Positions 33,422 to 42,884 of a stretch of 64,000 nucleotides of DNA are shown here, in pieces. Source of the stretch: Desulfosporosinus acididurans (lineage in GTDB: Bacteria; Bacillota; Desulfitobacteriia; Desulfitobacteriales; Desulfitobacteriaceae); NCBI RefSeq assembly GCF_001029285.1, contig NZ_LDZY01000002.1, positions 62,001-126,000 of the forward strand, given 5' to 3'. The position numbers and the translations under genes were made by a program. Positions within the stretch are counted from its first letter, which is position 1. Each line of letters begins with the position of its first letter. A model generated the notes under the pieces. The model made no database searches. It was given only the letters and a program-made list of their open reading frames with translations, and was not told where the DNA came from.

Positions 33422-36160
33422 ATGTTAAAAAAGCCAATCAGATTAAACATTACTCAAAAGTTCGCCGTTTTTTTAGTATTGTCCTGTGTACTTCCTTTGG
33501 CTCTTTTAGGCAGGATGTCTTATGTGAAAACGAAAGCGGCTATGACAAACGAAATGACCATGTCTGCGCAAAACTTGATGACCGAGAAACAGCGCAGCTT
33601 GGATGTTCTGACAGATAATATTGAAGGGTTGTTCGCTAACATATCAAGCATTGACTTTATCAAGAGAGTGTTGGCGAAGGATGAAAAAAAGGTCTCTGAG
33701 CAGGAGAGACAAAGGACACAAATCATGATAAATTCTATTCTTGGCAGTTTCACCAATCTTAAAGGTCTCGTTTCGATTGATCTTTTTTCGTTAAACGGCC
33801 AGCATTATCATGCCGGGGATATTTTGGGCGGACAAAAAATTAATCAAAAGGCCTTGGCCGCTTTATATCAAAAGGTCTTGAACTCTAAAACCCCGATTCT
33901 TTGGCAGGGCATTGAAGATAATATTAACCTTCAATCAAGCTCTAAAAAGGTTATTGTTATCGGGACAATTCTTAAAACGATTGATCCAAATTCTCTCAAA
34001 GAAAAGCCCGTTGGTTTGCTTGTGTTGAATTATAATATTGATGTTTTCTACAAACATTTTACGAGCACTTATAATGATACGGAGTATTTGATTCTGGATA
34101 AGGAAAACAGGATCGTTTACAGCTCAAATAAGTCTGAACTCGGCAGTAAGATGAACGGCGATCTATTGCGAAGCGTTAATGCTGGTTCCGGAAGTTTTAA
34201 AACATATTTCGATGGCGATGATAAGGTGGTCCTTTATGAAAAATCAAAGAGGAACTCCTGGATCCTTCTGTCACTGATCTCGGAACAAAGCATTATTAAC
34301 AAAATAAAAGATACAAGTTTGGGAATGCTTTTCGGCATTTCTATAATTCTTGTATTCCTTTCTGCTTTCCTTATTGGCAGGATATTTGTCAGTCGCATTA
34401 AGAAAGTAACGAATTATTTTAAGGAAATCCAAGAAGGCAGCATTGATTTTAAAACTCGCTTACCTGTTACATTAGGCGACGAAATGGGAGAATTGTATAG
34501 ATGGTTTAATGTATTTTTGGAAAGTCTCGAACAAAAACAAAAGACGGAAGAAGAATTGGTCAAGGCCAAGGAAGTTGCTGAAGCAGCGAACAGAGCTAAA
34601 AGTCAGTTTCTAGCCAATATGTCCCACGAAATAAGGACTCCTATGAATGGGATTATTGGTTATATTGAGCTCCTCTCCGCCATGCCTTTGGAAAGAGAAC
34701 AGGCAAGTTATATAGCTGAGGTTAAAGCGTCAACGGACGCGCTTCTTGTGCTGGTTAATGATATTTTGGATTACTCGAAGATCGAAGCCGGTAAAATGTT
34801 GATTGACAACATTCCCTTTAACTTGCACAGACTAATCGAAGACGCCGTTTCTTTATTTTCGCCGAAAGCCCATGGTAAAGGAATTGAAATTCTATCCTTT
34901 ATTGCGGCAGGAGTTCCCAGTCAAGTTCAAGGAGATCCGGCCAGATTGCGGCAAGTCATGAATAATATTATCGGTAATGCTGTTAAATTTACTGACCAGG
35001 GCGAAGTGACTCTCAAAGCAAGAGCGCTCAAGGAAGATGACGATAAGGTCCTTTTGCAAATTGATGTTCAGGATACCGGCATAGGCATTTCTGAGGAGGA
35101 TATGCAGCGGTTATTCCAAGTATTCACTCAGGCTGATGCTTCCACAACAAGAAAGTACGAAGGAACCGGGCTTGGGCTTGCTATATCCCGTAGGATCATG
35201 GACCTTATGGGTGGGAGCATTTCAGTAGATAGTCAGATCAACAAAGGCAGCACCTTTACCATAACTCTCGAGATGAAAAAAAGTAAAATCATCATTGGGA
35301 ATGAAAAGCACCAACTTCTGTACACCAGCTTAAAGGGATTAAAGATCATGATTGTTGATGACAATGAGAGCAATAGAATGATCTTTAGGGAATACTTGAA
35401 AGAATTCGGTTGTGAGATCATAAGTGTTACAAATGGTAGAGAGGGTCTTGAGTTTCTTCAGGGGCTGGATGATGAGAATTTATTACCTCAGTTTATTCTT
35501 GTTGATTATATGATGCCCGGAATGAATGGCCTTGAATTTGGCCAACAGGTGATGGAAGATAAAAAGTTCAGCCATATCAAGCTGATTTTACTTAATTCTG
35601 CTGTTCTGCAAGGTGAAGCAAGATTAACCAAGACAATGGGCTTTTATGGCTATATTTCCAAGCCTGTCCGAAAGCTGGAGCTGCTTGATGCAATTTCTGG
35701 TTTTGCCTTTCCAAAAGCTGCCGCAGCGAAGGAGGAGCAAGTTAGGCCCTATACTATCATGGAAGACCGGCAACAAGCTTCAGATATTTCCATCCTGCTT
35801 GTCGAGGATAAGGTGATCAATCAACGGTTGGAAATGATTATGCTGAATAAGCTTGGCTTTTCTGCAGATTTAGCAAGCAATGGGAAGCAGGCTGTAGAAC
35901 TATGTGATACTAAAACATACAATATCATTCTTATGGATTGTCAAATGCCTGTAATGGATGGCTACGAAGCAACGGGTAAAATAAGAAAATTGAGTTTATT
36001 CAACAAGAACTCTCCTGTTATTGCAATGACCGCCCATGCTATGGGAGGCGATCGAGATAAATGCCTTGCAGCAGGAATGAATGATTATATCAGTAAACCA
36101 ATTACTCTAGTTATGCTCAAGGAGAAAATTAACAAGTATTTACAAGCCGAAGATAATTGA
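33422..36160 (+). CDS. Hybrid sensor histidine kinase (extracellular sensor, HAMP, two receivers)
   Basis: This 912-residue membrane kinase has TM1 about 13-31, an extracellular sensor of about 265 residues, TM2 about 302-322 and a HAMP region to about 375. HisKA follows with the phospho-acceptor in [13 protein letters not shown] (His402), then HATPase ([30 protein letters not shown]). Two receiver domains complete it, with phosphorylatable Asp in [10 protein letters not shown] and [10 protein letters not shown]. It has no own Hpt; the separate Hpt gene at 36937-37305 probably supplies that step. ATG 33422 follows GCGAAAGGATAAG. Confidence 0.92.
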   Translation: MLKKPIRLNITQKFAVFLVLSCVLPLALLGRMSYVKTKAAMTNEMTMSAQNLMTEKQRSLDVLTDNIEGLFANISSIDFIKRVLAKDEKKVSEQERQRTQIMINSILGSFTNLKGLVSIDLFSLNGQHYHAGDILGGQKINQKALAALYQKVLNSKTPILWQGIEDNINLQSSSKKVIVIGTILKTIDPNSLKEKPVGLLVLNYNIDVFYKHFTSTYNDTEYLILDKENRIVYSSNKSELGSKMNGDLLRSVNAGSGSFKTYFDGDDKVVLYEKSKRNSWILLSLISEQSIINKIKDTSLGMLFGISIILVFLSAFLIGRIFVSRIKKVTNYFKEIQEGSIDFKTRLPVTLGDEMGELYRWFNVFLESLEQKQKTEEELVKAKEVAEAANRAKSQFLANMSHEIRTPMNGIIGYIELLSAMPLEREQASYIAEVKASTDALLVLVNDILDYSKIEAGKMLIDNIPFNLHRLIEDAVSLFSPKAHGKGIEILSFIAAGVPSQVQGDPARLRQVMNNIIGNAVKFTDQGEVTLKARALKEDDDKVLLQIDVQDTGIGISEEDMQRLFQVFTQADASTTRKYEGTGLGLAISRRIMDLMGGSISVDSQINKGSTFTITLEMKKSKIIIGNEKHQLLYTSLKGLKIMIVDDNESNRMIFREYLKEFGCEIISVTNGREGLEFLQGLDDENLLPQFILVDYMMPGMNGLEFGQQVMEDKKFSHIKLILLNSAVLQGEARLTKTMGFYGYISKPVRKLELLDAISGFAFPKAAAAKEEQVRPYTIMEDRQQASDISILLVEDKVINQRLEMIMLNKLGFSADLASNGKQAVELCDTKTYNIILMDCQMPVMDGYEATGKIRKLSLFNKNSPVIAMTAHAMGGDRDKCLAAGMNDYISKPITLVMLKEKINKYLQAEDN

Positions 36161-36196
36161 ATTACTCCTTTTTGTTCAACTTTAGGATTACATAGA

Positions 36197-36223
36197 CGTG
36201 GGGGTCTTAAAAGCCGGATAAAT
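36197..36223 (+). repeat. Family B dispersed repeat, copy supplying a stop codon
   Basis: This partial B unit, CGTGGGGGTCTTAAAA followed by GCCGGATAAA, overlaps the last codons of the convergent NarL-type regulator gene. The TTA at 36207-36209 is that gene's stop. Confidence 0.7.
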
Positions 36224-36869
36224 TTTTGAGAGCGAATACTGCGAGTTGTGTTCTATCCTTAAGGTGAAGTTTAGAGATTATCGTGGTAATTATATTTTTA
36301 ACGGTCCCTTCAGCAATGAACAGGGAGGCGCTTATTTCTTTGTTATCTTTTCCCTCAACAATCATTTGGACAATATCTAATTCTCGATCTGTTAGCTTTA
36401 TATCAATTCCCTCAATGGTTACTTGGTTGTGTCGTAGCATATTGGTTTCTCCTGAAGAGCCGGCGAATGTTTCGGGTTTAAAAACATCCTTGTGAATAAT
36501 TTGCAGGCCAAGATATGTACTTTTTATCGAAAGAATTAATTCTTCAGTTCCAACTGTTTTGAGAATATAACCGTCTGCCCCATTCATTATAGCTTGTGAA
36601 ACATCGTTTTCGTCGTCAGAGGCAGTAACTATTAGAACTTTTATGCTGGGATATTTAGATTTGATTAATTTAGTTGCTTCGGTTCCATTGTATAAAGGCA
36701 TCGAGATGTCCATAAGTACAACATCCGGTTTAAGTTTAGCACATAATTCGATGGCCTCTTTGCCATTAGCAGCACATGCTACAACCTGCATCTCGCTATT
36801 TTTTTCGATAATCGTTTTGAAGCTTTCCCTTAAGAGCTTTTGATCATCTGCTATTAAAACTTTCAACAT
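36207..36869 (-). CDS. NarL/LuxR-family response regulator
   Basis: This 220-residue regulator has a receiver domain (DDQ acidic pocket; Asp in VVLMDISMPLYNG; Lys in YILKTVG) and a LuxR-type helix-turn-helix (LTDRELDIVQMIVEGKDNKEISASLFIAEGTVKNIITTIISKL). The start is ATG 36869 (MLKVLIADDQK) after AGAGGTAAT. It lies downstream of the Hpt gene on the minus strand, convergent with the hybrid kinase, and is the likely output of that phosphorelay. Its stop codon falls inside a B-type dispersed repeat. Confidence 0.9.
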   Translation of the reverse strand: MLKVLIADDQKLLRESFKTIIEKNSEMQVVACAANGKEAIELCAKLKPDVVLMDISMPLYNGTEATKLIKSKYPSIKVLIVTASDDENDVSQAIMNGADGYILKTVGTEELILSIKSTYLGLQIIHKDVFKPETFAGSSGETNMLRHNQVTIEGIDIKLTDRELDIVQMIVEGKDNKEISASLFIAEGTVKNIITTIISKLHLKDRTQLAVFALKNLSGF

Positions 36870-36936
36870 TATTACCTCTTTATATGTATCAAGATAATCA
36901 ATTTTTCCAAATTGAAATAGGTTAGCCATAGAATTA

Positions 36937-37305
36937 TTATCTGATATCGATACCGTGATACGCAAAGAAAGCTGTTATTTCCTGAACAGCATTTTCATAA
37001 ATGATAAAAAGATCATTTAATTGGGATTGCAGAGATAGAATATCGCAGCTGTTCTTTAAGGTCTTACTTATTTTGCAAGTTTGTTCATATAGGTCTAAAA
37101 TCTTAAAGTTTGCTGATATTCCCTTGATGTTATGGTTAATCCGTTGAAGTTCCTCAACGTTATTGCTTATTAAAACGTTTTCTGCTTTAGACAATTCGTC
37201 TTTGATTTCTTTAATAAACTCAGAGAAAAGCTCGGCTGTATCTTTTAAAGGAAGTCCGAGCTCATCTGAAAAACCTTTAAGATCGTACCTACAGGGGGAG
37301 TTCAT
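36937..37305 (-). CDS. Histidine phosphotransfer (Hpt) protein
   Basis: This 122-residue helical protein has the Hpt signature INHNIKGISANFKI (about 70-83), in which the His of NHNIKG is the phosphate carrier. It fits a shuttle between the hybrid kinase receivers at 33422-36160 and the NarL regulator encoded 67 bases further on. The start is ATG 37305 with AAGGAGTG upstream; an in-frame upstream extension is unsupported. Confidence 0.82.
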   Translation of the reverse strand: MNSPCRYDLKGFSDELGLPLKDTAELFSEFIKEIKDELSKAENVLISNNVEELQRINHNIKGISANFKILDLYEQTCKISKTLKNSCDILSLQSQLNDLFIIYENAVQEITAFFAYHGIDIR

Positions 37306-37610
37306 AAAGGCACTCCTTTTAATCGATTTAATTTTAGTATACCTCAATATACGACAATGTGTAATATAATTTTTCTTTAACCCTACAAAATTGTGCTTTT
37401 GGCATACTGTTTTTGTGCTATTAGTCACTTCTCAAGATCCATAAATTTAAGTATGCTTAAAGGGCCAGTACTCTGAGATGAAATCAGAATTTACGGCCTT
37501 CTTACTTCTTAAGCGGCTTAAAACAAGTTCAGGTTCAATAAATTATTTTAAGTTAGTTCTATTTGACTGTTTACTTAGCATTTAGTTTAAGTAAACTAAG
37601 GAGGATAAGA

Positions 37611-37832
37611 ATGGAGATTCAGGCAGAGGATCTAAAAAATTTAATTGAAGAAGGCTCAAAGCTTTTAGAAATGGGCTGCAAAGTTCAAGACTGCAGATGC
37701 ATCTATTGGTTTCTGCGAGGGAAATCAACGCTGGATCAACTTGGCTTAGAATCGGAACTATTAGATAGATTCAGATACAGTAAAGAGCTCGAAGAAAGGG
37801 TTAATATCTTACAGTCAGTTTCGGGTTTATAA
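37611..37832 (+). CDS. Small conserved-looking protein of unknown function
   Basis: This 73-residue acidic protein is preceded by AAGGAGGATAAGA at the ideal distance. It contains a CKVQDCRCIYWFLRGKS segment with three cysteines in CXXXXCXC spacing, followed by an acidic helix. A palindrome AGTTTAAGTAAACT lies upstream, and a terminator hairpin follows, so it looks like an independently expressed gene. I cannot name the family; the clustered cysteines suggest metal binding. Confidence 0.6.
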   Translation: MEIQAEDLKNLIEEGSKLLEMGCKVQDCRCIYWFLRGKSTLDQLGLESELLDRFRYSKELEERVNILQSVSGL

Positions 37833-37834
37833 AT

Positions 37835-37880
37835 CCCCCTCTTGACATTAAGCAGAAATTTGTGAGTGGAGGGGGCCTTT
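37835..37880 (+). terminator. Terminator of the small Cys-containing gene
   Basis: CCCCCTC (37835-37841) and GAGGGGG (37869-37875) form the stem, followed by CCTTTGTT. Confidence 0.65.
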
Positions 37881-37886
37881 GTTAAC

Positions 37887-37911
37887 TTCAGCCTTAGCTG
37901 AACGAGTTCAC
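37887..37911 (-). repeat. Family A dispersed repeat supplying a stop codon
   Basis: TTCAGCCTTAGCTGAA followed by CGAGTTCAC is an A unit in reverse. The TTA at 37894-37896 is the stop codon of the YyaC-like gene, so its last residues are encoded by the repeat. Confidence 0.75.
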
Positions 37912-38475
37912 GTTTGTATGTGCTCCAGAGCAGACTGGTATTGCCCGCCAAATTAAATGGGTAATATCAGCAGCGAGTTTCATAACCGTATGTAGACGGG
38001 TTCCTTGCAAAACTTGAAATTCAAAAAAACCTCCGACATTCACAACCCCCAAAATAGAAATATCACCTACTAAGGGCAAATTTTTGTGTACTGCAGAACC
38101 AGGGGTTAAGGGAAAATCAGCGAGGGTGATCATGCCAATATCTTCAGTCTTACCGAGGCAGGCATCAATAGCAATAACTATATCGGGCCGCTGAATCGCC
38201 AGAACGTTATTGATTTCTGAAATTAAATTTTGCGCGTGCAGGGGTTCGGCTAATGTCCCTAATACTGTATACCCTAAACGCTTTAAATTTGTGCCGACCA
38301 GTGGTCCCAGACAATCACCCGTTGCTCGGTCCGTACCTATACAGGCGAAGAGAACCTTTTTCCCAAAGGAAAGTTCATTTAACGTGGAGATGAATGACTG
38401 TCTTTCGCCAAAATTATAGACAAGGGAATTAACTGAGACAAATGTTTTTCTTGAAAGCTCTGGAATTATTTCCAC
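37894..38475 (-). CDS. yyaC: YyaC-family (DUF1256) spore protease homologue
   Basis: This 193-residue protein related to the germination protease GPR has the conserved core IGTDRATGDCLGPLVGT, DIVIAIDACLGKTEDIG and GDISILGVVNVGGFFEF. YyaC is a sporulation-associated putative protease/hydrolase. The C-terminal tail beyond HLIWRAIPVC (about 12 residues) departs from the family and ends inside a type-A dispersed repeat that supplies the stop. GGGGGAGGTGGA precedes the ATG. It is probably expressed in the sporulating cell (inference from family). Confidence 0.88.
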   Translation of the reverse strand: MEIIPELSRKTFVSVNSLVYNFGERQSFISTLNELSFGKKVLFACIGTDRATGDCLGPLVGTNLKRLGYTVLGTLAEPLHAQNLISEINNVLAIQRPDIVIAIDACLGKTEDIGMITLADFPLTPGSAVHKNLPLVGDISILGVVNVGGFFEFQVLQGTRLHTVMKLAADITHLIWRAIPVCSGAHTNVNSFS

Positions 38476-38622
38476 CTCCCCCGAATTTAATACCTAATCT
38501 ATCCCGTTTATTTTCAGCGATATGACATAACAGTAATAAAAAAGGGAGCACATAAAGCCCTTATTAATCATTGTATAGTTAAGAATAAAATATATTCCTG
38601 GAGAAAAGAAAATTGGCAAACG

Positions 38623-38680
38623 AAGAAAAAATGTGGGGATGGCTTATTGTTCACAGCAGTAATGCCTGTCCCCACGTTTT
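38623..38680. terminator. Orphan hairpin with flanking T/A runs
   Basis: GTGGGGA (38633-38639) pairs with TCCCCAC (38669-38675), with an inner GGC/GCC. On the minus strand it is followed by ATTTTTTCTTC; on the plus strand by GTTTTGTT. It lies in a 280-base gap between divergent genes and has no gene upstream of it on either strand, so it may end a small RNA or act as an attenuator of the YyaC gene. Confidence 0.5.
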
Positions 38681-38755
38681 GTTATCCCAAATACTTCTAT
38701 GTAACTATAAAAAGGTGTAAAGTAAGTAGTATAAAAGATGATGCAAGGAGACAAT

Positions 38756-39496
38756 ATGGATAGAATTGCAATAATATCGGATATTCATGGTAATATGCCT
38801 GCTTTAGAAGCGGTTTTGGCTGATATCAAGAACAAGAATATTCGGATCATTTACTGCCTGGGTGATTTAGCAGGGAAGGGACCTAACCCGGCAGAAGCAG
38901 TCGATACTATTAGGGAAAACTGCGAAGTCGTCATTAAAGGCAACTGGGATCATTTTTTAACTGAACAAAAAGGGCAGGAAGTATTAACCTGGCATCAGAG
39001 CAGGCTGGGAGCAGAACGTTTAAAGTATCTGAGAGACTTGCCGATGTACAAAGAATTTTATATTAGCGGTAAGCTCCTAAGGCTCTGTCATGCTTCCCCT
39101 AATGATCTTTTTCATAGAGTTTACCTTTCTACGAAGCGCCGGGAACGACTAAAACTATTTGAAGCCACTCCTACCCTTGATATCGAAGCAGATGTGGTTG
39201 GATATGGAGATATTCATGGTGCTCACGTCGATTATTTCGCAGGAAAGACAATTTTTAATGTTGGAAGTGTGGGTAATCCTCTTGATATAACCCAAGCTTC
39301 TTATGGCATAATTGAAGGAATATTAAATAGCAAACATCCATCCTCATTTACTATAGCTCTTGTAAGAGTACCGTATGATATCGATCTGGCTGTTAACCAG
39401 GCCGGATTAACCGACATGCCTGAGAAACAGGAATACATTAAGGAATTAAAGACAGGGATTTATCGCGGTCTAACCAAACATAAGAAAGAAGGATAA
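38756..39496 (+). CDS. Metallophosphoesterase (YfcE/calcineurin-like)
   Basis: This 246-residue two-metal phosphoesterase has [15 protein letters not shown] (residues 6-20), [13 protein letters not shown] (about 36-48), IKGNWDHF (metal Asn/Asp/His), CHASPND and GDIHGAHV. Substrates of this subgroup range from phosphodiesters to protein phosphates and cannot be assigned. The start is ATG 38756 after AAGGAGACAAT; an upstream in-frame ATG would lie before the ribosome site. It is two bases from the nfo start, so the two are coupled. Confidence 0.86.
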   Translation: MDRIAIISDIHGNMPALEAVLADIKNKNIRIIYCLGDLAGKGPNPAEAVDTIRENCEVVIKGNWDHFLTEQKGQEVLTWHQSRLGAERLKYLRDLPMYKEFYISGKLLRLCHASPNDLFHRVYLSTKRRERLKLFEATPTLDIEADVVGYGDIHGAHVDYFAGKTIFNVGSVGNPLDITQASYGIIEGILNSKHPSSFTIALVRVPYDIDLAVNQAGLTDMPEKQEYIKELKTGIYRGLTKHKKEG

Positions 39497-39498
39497 CT

Positions 39499-40332
39499 AT
39501 GCTGAACATTGGCTGCCATCTTTCAATTTCCAAAGGATTTAAGGCGATTGGAAATGAGGCACTTAAAATCAACGCTAATACCTTTCAATTTTTCACCCGT
39601 AATCCAAGAGGGAGCAAAGCCAAAGAAATTGATCCCAGAGATGTTGAGGGATTACTTAAGATAATCCTGGAAAGTCAATTTGCGCCAATTTTGGCTCACG
39701 CTCCTTACACTCTTAATGCCTGCTCGCCGGAAGGAAGAGTGAGAGAATTTGCGTCAGAAGTAATGGCTGACGATCTGATGCGAATGGAATATATACCGGG
39801 CAACCTGTACAATTTTCATCCGGGCAGCCATGGAGGACAAGGTAGTGACATTGGTATTCAACAAATAATTGACCAACTTAATAATCTCCTAAAGCCAGAG
39901 CAGACAACTACAGTACTGCTAGAAACCATGGCGGGCAAAGGCACAGAGATGGGCCGAACTTTTGAGGAGATCAAGCAGATTTTAGAGGGTGTAACCCTCT
40001 CTGAAAAAATGGGTGTTTGCTTAGATACTTGTCATGTTTATGATGCCGGGTACGATATTGTCAATGACCTTGACGGTGTGCTTACTTCCTTTGACAAAGT
40101 TATCGGTTTGGAGAGACTGTATGCCATTCATCTTAATGATAGTATGAATCCAAAGAGCAGCCATAAAGATCGCCATGCCAAAATTGGTGAAGGGTCGATT
40201 GGTCTGGAAGCCATAACTCGAGTTATCAATCATCCCCAACTCCGTCATCTGCCCTTTTTCCTTGAAACACCAAACGATACAGACGGTTACGCTCAAGAGA
40301 TAGCCCTATTGAGAGATCTTTATAAGGAATAA
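39499..40332 (+). CDS. nfo: Endonuclease IV (AP endonuclease)
   Basis: This 277-residue TIM-barrel DNA-repair enzyme cuts 5' to abasic sites using three zinc ions. Family signatures are [12 protein letters not shown] at the start, [53 protein letters not shown] (zinc ligands) and [25 protein letters not shown]. It is cotranscribed with the metallophosphoesterase gene and may be sporulation- or oxidative-stress-linked; no dedicated control site is seen. Confidence 0.95.
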   Translation: MLNIGCHLSISKGFKAIGNEALKINANTFQFFTRNPRGSKAKEIDPRDVEGLLKIILESQFAPILAHAPYTLNACSPEGRVREFASEVMADDLMRMEYIPGNLYNFHPGSHGGQGSDIGIQQIIDQLNNLLKPEQTTTVLLETMAGKGTEMGRTFEEIKQILEGVTLSEKMGVCLDTCHVYDAGYDIVNDLDGVLTSFDKVIGLERLYAIHLNDSMNPKSSHKDRHAKIGEGSIGLEAITRVINHPQLRHLPFFLETPNDTDGYAQEIALLRDLYKE

Positions 40333-40357
40333 TATTAGAGAGTTTACGAAGGATCCA

Positions 40358-40379
40358 CCCCCACTTATAGAAGTGGGGG
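40358..40379 (+). repeat. Family B dispersed repeat hairpin
   Basis: CCCCCACTT-ATAG-AAGTGGGGG is a perfect nine-base stem, followed by CCTTAAAAAC. It is one of the cleanest B copies, preceded by ACGAAGGATCC as in the composite element at 4376-4606. Confidence 0.75.
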
Positions 40380-40383
40380 CCTT

Positions 40384-40448
40384 AAAAACAAGATCAAACA
40401 TGCCCACGACGAAGATGCTTTGTCGTGGGCATGTTTGATCTTGTTTTT
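40384..40448. terminator. Perfect 27-base inverted repeat, bidirectional terminator
   Basis: AAAAACAAGATCAAACATGC plus CCACGAC (40384-40410) is the exact inverse of 40422-40448, with an 11-base loop. It separates convergent genes and reaches into the stop codon of the lipoprotein gene (40447-40449). Confidence 0.85.
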
Positions 40449-40839
40449 ATTTAGGACCCGAAATCATTAATAAAACGTCTTTATTCGTTTGGCGCGGCAG
40501 TAAGGCGATGGTATGATTGTTTTTCTGGGCAACGAGGCTTGCGGGCTTTTTGTCTTTCGTATAACTCCAGCTTAGAGTCCAGCCATCGTTTTTGAGGATA
40601 TCCCCATATCCCGTTAATACTTTATCGACGGTTGTATTTTTAATTAAATACCTGGCGGTTTGACTCTGATCGATTTGGGTTAAGCCCTGATACTGCATAT
40701 TGTTATAAGCCGGAAAATATGAGAATTCTTTCATATAGGTAACCGTATTTTGAGAAGTGTCAGATGGCGTTTTTGAATTACAGGCGGTTAATCCAACCAC
40801 CAGAAGAAAAAGAAGAATAAACGTTGCTATTTTTTTCAT
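40447..40839 (-). CDS. Lipoprotein of unknown function
   Basis: This 130-residue exported lipoprotein has a signal MKKIATFILLFLLVVGLTAC with lipobox LTAC (Cys20). The mature part (about 110 residues) has one small beta-rich domain, e.g. VTYMKEFSYFPAYNNMQYQGLTQIDQSQTARYLIKN and PASLVAQKNNHTIALLPRQ. It has no recognised family. The start codon is adjacent to a GAGG site. It stands alone, convergent with nfo and divergent from the ParM-like operon, with which it shares an intergenic region. Confidence 0.72.
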   Translation of the reverse strand: MKKIATFILLFLLVVGLTACNSKTPSDTSQNTVTYMKEFSYFPAYNNMQYQGLTQIDQSQTARYLIKNTTVDKVLTGYGDILKNDGWTLSWSYTKDKKPASLVAQKNNHTIALLPRQTNKDVLLMISGPK

Positions 40840-41015
40840 CCTCAGTCACCTCAATAACTATTTTTTTCAATACTATTTTAATACATTCTTTAATGATTAC
40901 AAAATTAAATACATGCATTTTTACAAGCGTCAAAAATTCATATATAATGGTAAGTATTAGTAGTTTGGCAAAGATTATGTGGATTTTAATAGAATCTTGG
41001 CGAGGAGGAACGAGT

Positions 41016-42125
41016 GTGCTTGACAGTGATATTCTCATAGCCGGAGCTGATCCGGGATTTGGAGCAATTAAACTGGACACCCGCGATACGAAGATCTTAT
41101 TTCCTGCGGTAATCTGTAAAGGCAATGAACGGATTTTCTCAACCTTAGGGAACATTATAATGGATAAGGGTTCAGACATTGAAACCCAAGTCTCTTCGCT
41201 TGATGTAATTGTTAAGAATAATTCAACAGGTGTAGAAAACCATTATTTTATGGGGAGTTTGGCGGAAAGCTTAAACCCTAATGAAGCTCACTATTGTTGG
41301 GATGAAGATAAATCTTCTGATGAGGAGGCTACTTCATTATTAGTAGTTGCTTTAGCCCTAGCTCAACAAAATCCAAAGGTTAATGTCTATCTGGGGACAG
41401 GTGTACCGGTAAAATACTATTCGAGCTTGAAGGAAAAGTATGAAGCTGAGTTAAAGGGATCCTTTTCTGTAAAGTTCCTCTCCGGTCCTTTAGAAGGAAC
41501 AACACGTCATCTAAATATTCTTCGCTCACGAGTGCTCCCGCAGAGTTATGGTGTGTTTATAAAAGAAACTCTCGATGAATACGGACTTCCGACGAATGAG
41601 AAGCTTTTTAACGGCTATGTTGTTGTCATCGATGTCGGTTTTCGAACAACGGATATCGCAACTTTTTATGACGGCGTTATGCTTGATCCTCCAAACTCTT
41701 TCAGTATTGAGAAAGGCTTGAAATGGGCGTACACTGGTGTGGCGGAAAAGCTTAAAGAAATGACAAGTTCTCACGCCAATCCTATTGAGACGGATGATAA
41801 AGAACTGGATAAAATATTTCGTGTTAATCAAGGACAATATCCATGGAATAATGGCTCCTTAAATCTTAATCCAATTATGCAAACTATGTTAGCTCAACTG
41901 GGAGCAGATATTACCCGAGAAGTGAAGAAGACCCTAAAACCAATGCTTGGCAAAATACACACGGTTCTCGTAGCCGGAAATGTTGGCGAAAAGGTATTTG
42001 CACATATTCAAATAGAAAATAAAACCTTAATTGAAAATCCACAGTTTGGGAATGCTGCGGGATTTAGAATAATGGCTTCGACCTTAATCAACTCATTAAC
42101 TAAGAAGGAAAATTCTACAGTATGA
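41016..42125 (+). CDS. ParM/StbA-like actin-family protein
   Basis: This 369-residue ATPase of the actin/Hsp70 fold has phosphate 1 AGADPGFGAIKL (about 9-20), phosphate 2 VVVIDVGFRTTDIATF (about 202-217) and adenosine motif VLVAGNVGEKVF (about 318-329). It is closest in layout to ParM/StbA/Alp7-type segregation filaments. I set the start at GTG 41016 because AGGAGGAACGAGT precedes it; the longer frame from 40824 has no site and overlaps the divergent lipoprotein gene. The stop overlaps the next gene by four bases (ATGA), so the pair is coupled. Confidence 0.85.
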   Translation: MLDSDILIAGADPGFGAIKLDTRDTKILFPAVICKGNERIFSTLGNIIMDKGSDIETQVSSLDVIVKNNSTGVENHYFMGSLAESLNPNEAHYCWDEDKSSDEEATSLLVVALALAQQNPKVNVYLGTGVPVKYYSSLKEKYEAELKGSFSVKFLSGPLEGTTRHLNILRSRVLPQSYGVFIKETLDEYGLPTNEKLFNGYVVVIDVGFRTTDIATFYDGVMLDPPNSFSIEKGLKWAYTGVAEKLKEMTSSHANPIETDDKELDKIFRVNQGQYPWNNGSLNLNPIMQTMLAQLGADITREVKKTLKPMLGKIHTVLVAGNVGEKVFAHIQIENKTLIENPQFGNAAGFRIMASTLINSLTKKENSTV

Positions 42126-42577
42126 TAACGCCTTTACCGTCCTCTATTCTACTGAATTTTAATGAGGCTGACACGGAACTTTGGCAGGATTTGCAACAAA
42201 TTGAGCCGGATTTGCGAAATGATTTCATTAAAGAGGCCTTGTGCATGATGTTCAAATGTTGTCACGCTGCGAAGAGATTTCTGCCACAGTCGGCCATGAT
42301 GAGAAGCGGCGATGTTCTGCAACGTTCCGAGAGCCATGGTATTCATGAGCATTACGACTCCAAAGGGATTGAGGAAGATTATTCTCAGGTAGATTCCCAA
42401 GTGGATTCCTTTTCTCTGGAGGCGTTGTTTACTGAAGGGACGGTTCTTAGCAGAAGTGAAAACCAATCTAAATCATCACTGGGATATCAGCATCTTATGA
42501 ACAATGTTATCGGACTTGAGGATGATGAAGAGGTACTAAAGGTATTGCAAGACCTTTCCAATCATAAGACTAAATAA
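42122..42577 (+). CDS. Putative ParR-like adaptor of the actin-like operon
   Basis: This 151-residue acidic protein's N-terminal third (LNFNEADTELWQDLQQIEPDLRNDFIKEALCMMFK) looks like a small strand-helix-helix fold of the kind in ribbon-helix-helix adaptors. The remainder is Ser/Asp/Glu/Gln-rich and probably disordered. It directly follows the ParM homologue with an ATGA overlap, the position of ParR/StbB. The functional call is inferred from position only; I found no diagnostic motif. Confidence 0.45.
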   Translation: MITPLPSSILLNFNEADTELWQDLQQIEPDLRNDFIKEALCMMFKCCHAAKRFLPQSAMMRSGDVLQRSESHGIHEHYDSKGIEEDYSQVDSQVDSFSLEALFTEGTVLSRSENQSKSSLGYQHLMNNVIGLEDDEEVLKVLQDLSNHKTK

Positions 42578-42633
42578 CTTCCAACAGGGCTTATAGGTTA
42601 AAAGTAGTCAGTCAATATGTTTTCTGGTCATGG

Positions 42634-42681
42634 CAAAGGGCGAGTATACTGTTTAAATTAAGCAGTGTTCCTGCCCTTTTG
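42634..42681 (+). terminator. Terminator of the ParM-like operon
   Basis: GCAAAGGGC(G) pairs with the CTGCCCTTTTG on the far side of an ACTG/CAGT inner stem, followed by TTTTGTG. The remaining intergenic DNA to 42884 holds nothing else recognisable. Confidence 0.6.
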
Positions 42682-42884
42682 TGTGATTAGCGGAATGATG
42701 CGGATAGCGAAGTGATCTTCGAATCAAGTAGGGCGCATGAAATTTGAGACAAATCTTAAATAATAGTTGTCCCTCTATAAAATTATTTATTGATTTCTCA
42801 AAAAAAGAGGTTTTTCTGATTAATTCGTGAATATATTGTATAAAGTATAAAGTTTTTTAGGTTCAACGAAAGAGGTGCACCCAC

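Noticed and set aside
38613-38720. 35-residue frame with TTG start
   Set aside because: It spans a terminator-like hairpin and encodes no recognisable pattern.
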